NCBI GenBank assembly: GCA_013297545.1
Contig: JAAFHH010000173.1
Coordinates: forward strand, 1 to 6,616
DNA: 6,616 nt
Direction: 5' to 3'
Source: Alphaproteobacteria bacterium
GTDB taxonomy: Bacteria; Pseudomonadota; Alphaproteobacteria; Elsterales; Elsteraceae
A model generated the notes under the pieces. It ran no database searches. It was not told where the DNA came from and was given only the letters and a program-made list of their open reading frames with translations. The position numbers were made by a program, and so were the translations under genes. Positions 1-6,326 of the stretch are shown piece after piece (within the stretch, counting starts at the first letter, position 1; each line of letters opens with the position of its first letter).

Positions 1-915
1 GATCCGGCGCTTCAGCTCGGCTTCCAACCGCTTGGTCAGGTGTTCTTCCACGAGGCGAAACAAGTCGATGCGCTTGGTGGTCGCGTCAAACCACTCGGCC
101 GCGGTCAAGCCGCCGGTGTTGCCCGAGGTGTGGCTGTCGATCGCGACCGCCCGCATGCGCACCACCGCCTCTTCAATCGGGCCCGCCACCGTGCGGGCGG
201 CGAAGGCGCGGTCGGCTTCGGTCGCGAGCGAGGCGAACACCCGCAGGTAGGTTTCCTGTTCCGCCCCGACGGACTGGAAGCGCCGCAGCTGCGCCAGATC
301 CAAACGACCTGCCGAGATCCCGGCCGAGCCGGCCGCTCGTTCTTGGCCGGCGCGTTCTTTCGCCTGCATGTAGGCGAGCGCGCTCTGCACCAGCAAGGCG
401 ACGCCGCTGTCTGCACTCATCTGGCTCAGCGGCGGCACCAAGTCGAGCAGCGCTGCGATCGTCTGGGTGTAGTAGCCGGTTGCCTCATTCGGCGTGTTCG
501 ACAAGGCATCGGTTTGCTGGCGATGGGCCGCCAAGCCCTGCAGGCGTTGCTGTGCGGTTGCAAACACTGGGGCAAAGGTCGCCGGTGCACCGCGCAGATC
601 CAGGCTGGCGAAGTGCGCCGATACTCTGGCCGTCATCGGATCGACCACCGCGCGCTGTGCGGCCAGTTCCGCCCGGAAACTCGCCCCCCGGCTGCCCGCG
701 AACACGCCGGTGGTGCCGCGTTCCTTTTGCAACTCGTGCACCAGGGCTGACATCTGCTGCAGACCATCAACGATCTGCTCGAAGGAGGTCAGGCTGTCGC
801 GTTCGCCCACGCGTTCGCGCACCAGATAAGCCGCAAGGCCAATTAGCCCCAGCAACAACGGCACGACAACGATCGCGATTTGAGTGCGCAGCCTTAAGCC
901 CGCCAAAGTGACCAT
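1..915 (-). CDS. NIT-domain membrane sensor protein, N-terminal part (cut by left edge)
   Basis: The frame is open from an ATG at 915 to the window edge, giving 305 residues without a stop. Residues 1-12 are short and basic, followed by a hydrophobic helix at about 13-32 (IAIVVVPLLLGLIGLAAYLV), a typical first membrane anchor. The rest matches the NIT (nitrate/nitrite-sensing, PF08376) pattern: LQKERGTTGVF at 62-72, YYTQTIAALLDL at 148-159, AKERAGQERA at 185-194 and EWFDATTKRIDLFR at 274-287. In this family the NIT domain lies in the periplasm between two membrane helices and feeds a HAMP linker and an output module (chemoreceptor, histidine kinase or GGDEF/EAL). The second helix and output domain lie beyond the window, so the output is unknown. 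A GGAG lies 10 nt before the ATG, which is slightly far. It follows valS by 113 bp on the same strand and may have its own promoter. Ligand identity is inferred from the family name only; many NIT proteins are untested. Confidence 0.88.
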   Translation of the reverse strand, partial: MVTLAGLRLRTQIAIVVVPLLLGLIGLAAYLVRERVGERDSLTSFEQIVDGLQQMSALVHELQKERGTTGVFAGSRGASFRAELAAQRAVVDPMTARVSAHFASLDLRGAPATFAPVFATAQQRLQGLAAHRQQTDALSNTPNEATGYYTQTIAALLDLVPPLSQMSADSGVALLVQSALAYMQAKERAGQERAAGSAGISAGRLDLAQLRRFQSVGAEQETYLRVFASLATEADRAFAARTVAGPIEEAVVRMRAVAIDSHTSGNTGGLTAAEWFDATTKRIDLFRLVEEHLTKRLEAELKRRI

Positions 916-926
916 GACACCGTGTC
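916..926. promoter_or_regulatory. Short perfect palindrome at the NIT-sensor start
   Basis: GACAC-C-GTGTC is a perfect inverted repeat with 5-bp arms and a 1-bp centre. It lies directly against the ATG of the NIT-sensor gene and fills the space between the GGAG and the start codon. A loop of one base cannot form an RNA hairpin, so if functional it would be a protein-binding site. At this length chance is a fair explanation. Confidence 0.15.
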
Positions 927-1001
927 TCCGAATGCAATGGCGGACGCCGCACATGTTACTTCGGGTCTAAAGCATCAAGCGGCCTGACCCTATGCGGATT
1001 G

Positions 1002-1017
1002 TGGCACTCAGATGGCA
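1002..1017 (+). promoter_or_regulatory. Sigma-54-like -24/-12 motif, antisense to valS
   Basis: TGGCAC-N5-TGGCA matches the RpoN consensus TGGCAC-N5-TTGCA/T at all but one position. The critical GG and GC pairs are exactly 10 bases apart. It lies in the valS to NIT-sensor gap but points rightwards, so transcription would begin near 1028 and run antisense into the 3' end of valS. No plus-strand gene is evident downstream. No enhancer-binding site was identified. One degenerate match in a single window is weak evidence. Confidence 0.2.
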
Positions 1018-1028
1018 AAGGCGCAATA

Positions 1029-3725
1029 CTATCCTAGTACTTGCAAGCGCTCTAACGCAACCCTGAGGCGTGCGATTTGGTCTGCCGTTTCAGTCCTGCG
1101 TTCTTCGGTATCCTCAATCACGGCCGGATCGGCTTTGGCGCGGAAGTCTGCGTTGGCGAGCTTGGCGTCGAGCTTGGCCATATCCTTTTCCAGTCGGGCG
1201 ACGTCTTTGCCAAGCCGGGTACTCTCGGCGGCCGTGTCGATCGACCCCTTGAGGTCGAGGAACCAGGTGACGCCATCTTGCACCAGCTGCACGGTGCCCG
1301 GCACCGCGTGCTCGACCAGGGTTGGCGCTTCAACGCGCGCCAGGCGCTGCAGGGCGGGGCCGTGCTGGGTGATGCGCTGCGCTGTGCCTTCGTCAACGCT
1401 AAGCGCTGCGAGGCCAAGCTGCGTGCCGGCCGGCACATTCAGCTCGGCACGCAAGGCGCGCACCGCGGTGATCAGGCGCACCAGCCAGCCGAGCTCGTCG
1501 GTTGCTGCGTGGTCGACCAGGGTGGGCGGATAGACCGGCCAGCTGGTCTCCAGCAGCATCGCCCGTTCCTCGCCCCACAGCTCTTCGGTGATGAATGGCA
1601 TGATCGGGTTGAGCAAGCGCAGCACTTGCTCGAGCGCCCAGGCGGTGGTGGCTCGGGTTTCCGTTTGGGCTGCCCCCGCGTCCCCGGTCAGGATTGGCTT
1701 GGTGAACTCCAGGTACCAATCGCACAGCGTGTTCCACGCGAATTGGTAGAGTGATGCCGCCGCATCATTGAACCGGTAGGCCTCGATCGCTTGGGTGAGC
1801 TTGGCCTCAGTGGCCACCACTTCGCCGATGATCCAGCGGTTGACCGCGAGCGTGGCAGAAGCCGGGTCCCAGCCCTCCGGCAGCACGCAGCCGTTCATGC
1901 GGGCGTAGCGGTTGGCGTTCCACAGCTTGGTCGCGAAGTTGCGGTACCCCTCCACGCGCGCGGGGGCGAGCTTGATATCGCGGCCAGGGGCCGCCAGGGC
2001 CGCCATCGTGAAGCGCAGCGCGTCGCAGCCGTAGCGTTCGATCAGATCCAGCGGATCGATGATGTTGCCCTTGGACTTCGACATCTTCTGCCCGCGCTCG
2101 TCGCGCACGAGTGCGTGGATGTAGACCGTGCGAAACGGCACATCGCCCATGAAGTGCATGCCCATCATCATCATCCGGGCGACCCAGAAGAAGATGATGT
2201 CAAAGCCGGTGACCAACACGTCACCGGGATAGTAGCGCTGCAGATGCGCGGTCTGATCCGGCCAGCCGAGAGTGGAAAACGGCCAGAGTGCGGAGGAAAA
2301 CCAAGTGTCCAGCACATCGGCATCGCGGGTCAGTGCCGTCGGCTGGCCGTAGTGCCGATCGGCGTCTCCTTGGGCGGCCACTTCATCGCCCGCGACGAAC
2401 ACGTGTCCATCCGGCCCGTACCAAGCCGGGATCTGATGCCCCCACCAAAGTTGGCGGCTGATGCACCAGGGCTGGATGTTGCGCATCCATTCGAAGAACG
2501 TGTTCTCCCAGTTCTTCGGGACGAACACCGTACGACCATCTTCCACCGCCGCGATTGGGCCTTTGGCGAGGGTGGCGGCGTCGCAGTACCACTGATCGGT
2601 CAGCCACGGTTCGATCACCACGCCGGACCGGTCGCCGTGCGGCACTTGGTTGGTGTGCGGCTCGATCTTGTTGAGGCGGCCCTGTTCGGTCAGCAGCTCG
2701 ACCACGCGTTCGCGCACGACACTGCGGTCGTGGCCATGGAAGGCACGGATTGCGGCTTCTGCGTCGGCTGGCGGTAGCCCTTCCAGGAACGCTGCATTGC
2801 CCGCGAGGTCGAGGCAGCCGTTGCGATCGAGGATGTTGATCTGCGCCAACTGGTGGCGCCGGCCGACCTCGAAATCGTTGAAATCGTGCGCGGGCGTGAT
2901 CTTGACCGCACCCGTGCCCTTCTCCGGATCGGAATAGGTATCCCCAACAATCCGGATGCGCCGGCCGGTCAGCGGCAGGATCGCGAAGCGGCCGATCAGG
3001 TCTTGGTAGCGCTCATCGTCCGGATGCACGGCCACGCCGGTATCGCCCAGCATGGTTTCTGGCCGCGTCGTCGCGACCGTGATCACCCGGTCGCTGCCCT
3101 CGATCGGGTAGTCGATGTACCAGAGGCTGCCCTTCACTTCGCGCGTCTCGACCTCGAGGTCGGAAATCGCGGTGTGCAGCTTCGGGTCCCAATTGACCAG
3201 GCGCTTGTCCTTGTAGATCAGGCCTTGGTTGTAGAGTTCGACGAACACTTTGGTGACGGCGCGCGACAGGCCCTCGTCCATGGTGAAGCGTTCACGGTCC
3301 CAATCGCACGACGCGCCCAGGCGCTTTAGCTGCTCGGTGATCGTCCCACCGCTTTCAGCCTTCCACTGCCACACCCGCTCGACAAACGCCTCGCGCCCCA
3401 GGCTCTGGCGCGACGTGCCGGCGGCGGCCAATTGGCGTTCCACCACCATTTGCGTGGCGATGCCAGCGTGGTCGGTGCCCGGCTGCCAGAGTGCCGCCCG
3501 GCCCTTGGCGCGGTGATAGCGGGTCAAGATGTCCTGCAACGTCATCGTAAACGCGTGGCCCATGTGCAGCACACCGGTGACGTTGGGCGGCGGCATCATC
3601 ACGCAGAACGGCTGGGCGTTGCCCTCCGTGGTGCTGGTGAACGCACCCGTTGCTTCCATGCGCGGGTAGTGCCGGGCTTCGATGCGGGCAGGCTCGAAGG
3701 TTTTGTCGAGGGTGGTGTCAGTCAT
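1029..3725 (-). CDS. valS: Valyl-tRNA synthetase (ValRS)
   Basis: Cytoplasmic class Ia aminoacyl-tRNA synthetase that charges tRNA-Val with valine using ATP and hydrolyses mischarged Thr-tRNA-Val. The 898 residues show the full architecture: the HIGH-type signature as HMGH at 54-57 within PPPNVTGVLHMGHAF; WQPGTDHAGIATQ at 80-92; the inserted CP1 editing domain, with TTRPETMLGD at 219-228 and GTGAVKITPAHD at 270-281; WCISRQLWWGHQIPAWY at 420-436; DVLDTWFSSALWP at 470-482; and KMSKS at 547-551. A helical anticodon-binding region follows. The protein ends in a charged coiled-coil arm at about 833-898, the tRNA-contacting C-terminal arm of bacterial ValRS. It is slightly shorter than E. coli ValRS (951 aa), with no catalytic motif missing. 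ATG 3725 has a GGAG 11 nt upstream. It follows popZ by 72 bp, and that gap holds a strong stem-loop. No frameshift or unusual composition was noticed. Confidence 0.99.
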   Translation of the reverse strand: MTDTTLDKTFEPARIEARHYPRMEATGAFTSTTEGNAQPFCVMMPPPNVTGVLHMGHAFTMTLQDILTRYHRAKGRAALWQPGTDHAGIATQMVVERQLAAAGTSRQSLGREAFVERVWQWKAESGGTITEQLKRLGASCDWDRERFTMDEGLSRAVTKVFVELYNQGLIYKDKRLVNWDPKLHTAISDLEVETREVKGSLWYIDYPIEGSDRVITVATTRPETMLGDTGVAVHPDDERYQDLIGRFAILPLTGRRIRIVGDTYSDPEKGTGAVKITPAHDFNDFEVGRRHQLAQINILDRNGCLDLAGNAAFLEGLPPADAEAAIRAFHGHDRSVVRERVVELLTEQGRLNKIEPHTNQVPHGDRSGVVIEPWLTDQWYCDAATLAKGPIAAVEDGRTVFVPKNWENTFFEWMRNIQPWCISRQLWWGHQIPAWYGPDGHVFVAGDEVAAQGDADRHYGQPTALTRDADVLDTWFSSALWPFSTLGWPDQTAHLQRYYPGDVLVTGFDIIFFWVARMMMMGMHFMGDVPFRTVYIHALVRDERGQKMSKSKGNIIDPLDLIERYGCDALRFTMAALAAPGRDIKLAPARVEGYRNFATKLWNANRYARMNGCVLPEGWDPASATLAVNRWIIGEVVATEAKLTQAIEAYRFNDAAASLYQFAWNTLCDWYLEFTKPILTGDAGAAQTETRATTAWALEQVLRLLNPIMPFITEELWGEERAMLLETSWPVYPPTLVDHAATDELGWLVRLITAVRALRAELNVPAGTQLGLAALSVDEGTAQRITQHGPALQRLARVEAPTLVEHAVPGTVQLVQDGVTWFLDLKGSIDTAAESTRLGKDVARLEKDMAKLDAKLANADFRAKADPAVIEDTEERRTETADQIARLRVALERLQVLG

Positions 3726-3741
3726 GGTAGAACGGGCTCCA

Positions 3742-3767
3742 GCGCGGCGGGATCTCTCCCGCCACGC
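3742..3767 (-). promoter_or_regulatory. Stem-loop in the valS leader, abutting the Shine-Dalgarno
   Basis: In the minus-strand RNA the arms GGCGGGA and TCCCGCC (3757-3763 and 3746-3752, written here as complementary DNA arms) pair perfectly around a GAGA loop. After one mismatched pair, three further G-C/C-G pairs extend the stem, giving 10 paired positions of 11. The stem ends one base before the GGAG (3737-3740) of valS. No T-run follows on either strand, so it does not look like an intrinsic terminator. It could influence ribosome access, transcript end or stability. An alternative pairing with sequence at 3785-3791 is described in the findings. Structure is seen in the sequence; function is inferred. 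Confidence 0.5.
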
Positions 3768-3797
3768 GTCTCATCCAAAAAGGCTGGCGGGCGGAAG

Positions 3798-4409
3798 CTA
3801 GCGTCGACGTCCGTGCTGGGCGACGCGTTGGATTTCCTGGCGTACCAATTCTTCGACGATCGGCGGCAGGTTTTGATCCAACCATTCCTTGAGGACTGGC
3901 CGCAGCGCATCCTTCACCAGGTCTTCCAGACCATAGGGTGTCTGCATGCCGCCGGAATGGCGCATCGGCTCGGGCTCTGGCTCTGGATCGTCAAGGTCGG
4001 CCAGTGCGGCAAACGCAGTGGCAGAACTAAGGCTTGCGCGCGACGACATCAGGCCATCGGCGAAATCATCGTGATCCATGGCGAAGCTCGGGCGTGCGGG
4101 TTCTGGATCATCCAACGGATCGGTCAGGTCCATCGGCTTGTCGAAATCAAGGTCAACCGCGAACGCGCCGGGTGATGCCCCCATCGACTGCACCGCGCCG
4201 TCGTCCCTGACCCGTTCGGTCAGATCGAAGACATCGTCGTCGAAGGTTGGCTTTGGTGGCGGCGGCGGTGGCGGTGCTGACATCGCAGCGGCGGCCGGCT
4301 TGGCGTCTTTGCCAGGCTCGCCATCTTCGGAGATGATACGCCGGATCGACGCGAGGATTTCCTCCATCGACGGTTCGGCTTGCTGCGCTTGCGCTTTCGA
4401 ATCGCTCAT
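3798..4409 (-). CDS. popZ: Polar organizing protein PopZ (DUF2497 family)
   Basis: PopZ self-assembles into a matrix at the cell pole and, in Caulobacter, tethers the chromosome-partitioning ParB-parS complex and recruits signalling proteins. Both family hallmarks are present. The N-terminal helix EPSMEEILASIRRIISED at 12-29 is the client-binding region in the characterised protein. The C-terminal helical block at 160-196 (GLEDLVKDALRPVLKEW then LDQNLPPIVEELVRQEI) drives oligomerisation. Between them lies an acidic, proline-rich, probably disordered linker of about 130 residues, with seven consecutive prolines at 46-52, LDDPEP at 99-104 and again at 139-144, and an EPEPEP run. At 203 aa it is longer than Caulobacter PopZ (177 aa, from memory), with the extra length in the linker. 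ATG 4409 places the conserved motif at the expected N-terminal position. The best AGGAG lies about 15 nt upstream, which is far. It lies between tolC and valS on the same strand. Confidence 0.95.
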   Translation of the reverse strand: MSDSKAQAQQAEPSMEEILASIRRIISEDGEPGKDAKPAAAAMSAPPPPPPPKPTFDDDVFDLTERVRDDGAVQSMGASPGAFAVDLDFDKPMDLTDPLDDPEPARPSFAMDHDDFADGLMSSRASLSSATAFAALADLDDPEPEPEPMRHSGGMQTPYGLEDLVKDALRPVLKEWLDQNLPPIVEELVRQEIQRVAQHGRRR

Positions 4410-4512
4410 TCGTAGTCTCGACTGCTCCTGGCGTGCCGCTAAACGCTAAGCCAAAGCCGGCGCCAACGCGAGGGCCAACCGCATGCTGACCGGCAGATTC
4501 GGTCCGATTCCG

Positions 4513-5910
4513 CTAGCGCCGGGGTGGCGGAGCGATGGTATTGGCATCCGTGCCGATCCAGCGCCCTTCGACATCGCGGTAATTCGCCTCGAAGTCATAG
4601 AGCTCGACCGGCAGCTGTTGCTGGCGCGCACCCAACTGACCGATGGCACCGAGCACCGTGTACGCCGCCACCAACTCGTCACGCTGGGAGCGGACGTAGG
4701 AGACTTGCGCGTTCAGCAGTTCCTGTTCGGCGTTCAGCACATCGAGCACGGTGCGCGAGCCAACAGCGGCTTCCTGGCGCACGCCTTCCAGCGCGATTTC
4801 AGCCGCGCGGATCTGGGCTGCCAGCGACACCAGGCGGGCACGCGCCGTGTTCAGCTGCTGGTAGGCGACAGCGGCACTTTCCGACGCAACCCGGCGCTGC
4901 TGTTCGATCTGGATCTGGCGTTGGCTGTTGGTCTGGCGCTGGGCGCGCACCCGGCTGTAGACCGAACCCGCCTCATAGAGCGGCACGGAGACCTGCACGG
5001 TCGCACGCGCGATGTTGGTTTGGCTGCCGCCGATCTGCACTTCGCGCTGCTGGGTCAGTTCGCCCACGAGGTTGACGGAGGGCAGCAGTTCGCCGCGCAC
5101 TTCGTCGATCGCCTCCCGGCTCGCTGCTTCATCGAATTGCGCGGCCAGCACGATCGGGTTCGATGCCATCGCAGCCGACTGCGCTTCTTCTTGGCTGTTC
5201 GGCAGACCGGTCGGCACGGCGGGTGCGACCAAGCCGCGCGGGCTCGCCCCCAGCAGGCGTTCATAGCCTTGCGTCGAGGCCTGCAGCTGGCCGGCCGCAG
5301 CGATGCGATCGGCGCGCGCGCCGGCGACACGGGATTCGGCTTGGCTCACGTCCGTGCGGGTAACTTCACCGACGCGGAACCGGTCGTTGGTGGCCGACAG
5401 CTGGCGGGTGAGCACGGCTTCGTTGGACGCGGTCAGCTCCAGCACCGCCGCATCGCGCAGCACGTTTAGATAGGCGGTTGCAACATCGAGGAAGATCTGC
5501 GCCTCGACCGAGAACATCCGCGCCCGTTCCGCCTGCACTTCGTTGCGCGCGCGCTGGGTGCCGTAGGTGGTGCGAAAGCCGCGGAACAGCGGCTGGGAGA
5601 CGCTGAGCGTCCCGGTGCGCGGCTGCAGTTCGACCGGGTCGGTGGTGACGTTCTGGCGTTCGGTGCGCGAATAGCCGGCCGTGCCGCTCAGGGTGACAGT
5701 CGGCCGCCAACCGGCGCGGGCCTGGGCCACCCGTTCGTCGGTGGCGCGCAGTTGGGCGCGCGACGCCAAGAGCTGCGGGTTGTTGGTGTACGCGGACGCA
5801 AGCGCTTCTTCCAGCGTCTGTGCGGTGGCGGCCGGTACCAACGCGGTGGAGCCCACCAGAGCGGCAGCGACAAACACGGATCTCGCGAAGGCGGCGGAGC
5901 GGCGGAGCAT
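4513..5910 (-). CDS. tolC: TolC-family outer membrane efflux/type I secretion channel
   Basis: Trimeric outer-membrane channel that docks onto inner-membrane pumps or ABC secretion systems to export drugs or proteins. With the ATG at 5910 the protein is 465 residues. Residues 1-30 form a signal peptide (basic start, hydrophobic core, VPAATA before Gln31). Two tandem OEP repeats (PF02321) follow at about 33-225 and 245-430. Their equivalent elements are visible: NNPQLLASRAQ (43-53) with SNPIVLAAQFD (250-260), SVSQPLFRGF (103-112) with QVSVPLYEAG (306-315), and VGEVTRTDVSQAES (180-193) with VGSRTVLDVLNAEQ (383-396). The tail ends in GRWIGTDANTIAPPP, common in alphaproteobacterial TolC-type proteins. 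An in-frame GTG at 5922 would add four residues. I prefer ATG 5910 because it gives a normal signal peptide and has GGGA 6 nt upstream. No adaptor or ABC partner is in the window, so substrates are unknown. Confidence 0.96.
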   Translation of the reverse strand: MLRRSAAFARSVFVAAALVGSTALVPAATAQTLEEALASAYTNNPQLLASRAQLRATDERVAQARAGWRPTVTLSGTAGYSRTERQNVTTDPVELQPRTGTLSVSQPLFRGFRTTYGTQRARNEVQAERARMFSVEAQIFLDVATAYLNVLRDAAVLELTASNEAVLTRQLSATNDRFRVGEVTRTDVSQAESRVAGARADRIAAAGQLQASTQGYERLLGASPRGLVAPAVPTGLPNSQEEAQSAAMASNPIVLAAQFDEAASREAIDEVRGELLPSVNLVGELTQQREVQIGGSQTNIARATVQVSVPLYEAGSVYSRVRAQRQTNSQRQIQIEQQRRVASESAAVAYQQLNTARARLVSLAAQIRAAEIALEGVRQEAAVGSRTVLDVLNAEQELLNAQVSYVRSQRDELVAAYTVLGAIGQLGARQQQLPVELYDFEANYRDVEGRWIGTDANTIAPPPRR

Positions 5911-5927
5911 CGTCAATCCCACGAACT

Positions 5928-5971
5928 GCCAAAGGGCTTCGGCGTCAAACTGGCACGATCTCGCGTCCAGT
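5928..5971 (-). promoter_or_regulatory. Dyad symmetries in the tolC leader
   Basis: Two inverted repeats lie in the 98-bp gap upstream of tolC. The first is ACTGG-N13-CCAGT at 5949-5971. The second, GCCGAA-GCCC-TTTGGC in the minus-strand RNA at 5928-5943, forms a 6-bp stem with one G-U pair. A TTGACT hexamer (minus strand, 5974-5969) overlaps the outer edge of the first dyad and could be a -35 box, but I see no good -10 at the right distance. These could be an operator and leader hairpin for tolC; both are short enough to be chance. Confidence 0.22.
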
Positions 5972-6008
5972 CAATCATCGTTTCCGCGCGAGCGCCATGC
6001 CCGGCCTC

Positions 6009-6326
6009 TCAATAGCGTGCAAGGCTGGGATCGGCGGTAACAGCGTAAGCGTCGATACCGCCCATCAGATTGAAGACGTCCTGGCAGCCCTGGGCGCGCA
6101 AAAACAGCGTTGCCTGCAGGGAGCGCATGCCGTGGTGACACACCACCACCACCGGCTGGTCATCCGGCACTTCCTGCCAGCGCTGCTGCAATTGGCCGAG
6201 CGGGATGGTGATCGCCCCCGGCAGGCCCACCAAGGCCACTTCCCACGGCTCGCGAACGTCGAGGATCACTGCGCCCGCCGCGCGCATCGCTGCCACTGCA
6301 GCCGGGTCGCGCTGGACGTCCTGCAT
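6009..6326 (-). CDS. Single-domain rhodanese-like sulfurtransferase
   Basis: A 105-residue single rhodanese domain, the size of GlpE-type proteins, which transfer sulfane sulfur from a donor to a thiophilic acceptor through a cysteine persulfide. Visible family features are DVREPWE at 23-29, GLPGAITIPL at 34-43, the active-site loop CHHGMRS at 63-69 with catalytic Cys63 and the usual Gly, Arg and Ser, and the C-terminal GGIDAY with VTADPSLARY. There is no signal peptide or membrane segment, so it should be cytoplasmic. The position after GGIDA, commonly Trp, is Tyr here, a mild variation. The ATG shares its A with the stop of the upstream methyltransferase-like gene (TGATG) and there is no strong Shine-Dalgarno, so translational coupling is likely. 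The active-site loop has the length expected of sulfur rather than phosphate chemistry. The physiological acceptor is unknown. Confidence 0.96.
   Translation of the reverse strand: MQDVQRDPAAVAAMRAAGAVILDVREPWEVALVGLPGAITIPLGQLQQRWQEVPDDQPVVVVCHHGMRSLQATLFLRAQGCQDVFNLMGGIDAYAVTADPSLARY

Noticed and set aside
40..750. A 236-codon open frame on the plus strand antisense to the NIT-sensor gene
   Set aside because: The opposite strand encodes a recognisable NIT domain. The plus-strand product is rich in Arg, Gly, His and Ala with no domain pattern, as expected from high-GC antisense frames.
963..990. GGGTC...GACCC inverted repeat after valS, considered as its terminator
   Set aside because: The stem is only 5 bp with an 18-nt loop and no T-run on the minus strand.
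1791..2777. A 328-codon plus-strand open frame inside valS
   Set aside because: It lies wholly antisense to the most conserved part of valS, including KMSKS. Its translation has no recognisable motif and its composition fits a GC-driven shadow frame.
3718..3774. An 18-codon minus-strand ORF (MRRVAGEIPPRWSPFYHD) ending inside the valS start region, considered as a leader peptide
   Set aside because: It has no ribosome binding site and only one valine codon, so it does not fit a valine-sensing leader peptide. It is probably a chance frame.
4410..4512. The tolC-popZ gap examined for a CtrA-type site or terminator
   Set aside because: The nearest signal, TTAGCGTTTAGCG, is a short direct repeat that does not match TTAA-N7-TTAA, and no GC stem with a T-run was found.
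4483..5469. A 328-codon plus-strand open frame antisense to tolC
   Set aside because: It covers the tolC coding region and its composition (Arg, Gln, His, Gly) is typical of reverse-frame translation. TolC on the other strand has clear family repeats.
5893..5908. Two tandem copies of GGCGGAGC at the start of the tolC signal-peptide coding region, considered as a phase-variable repeat
   Set aside because: Slippage of 8 bp would shift the frame, but two copies are too few for a credible contingency repeat, and the sequence simply encodes an Arg/Ser/Ala-rich signal-peptide start.
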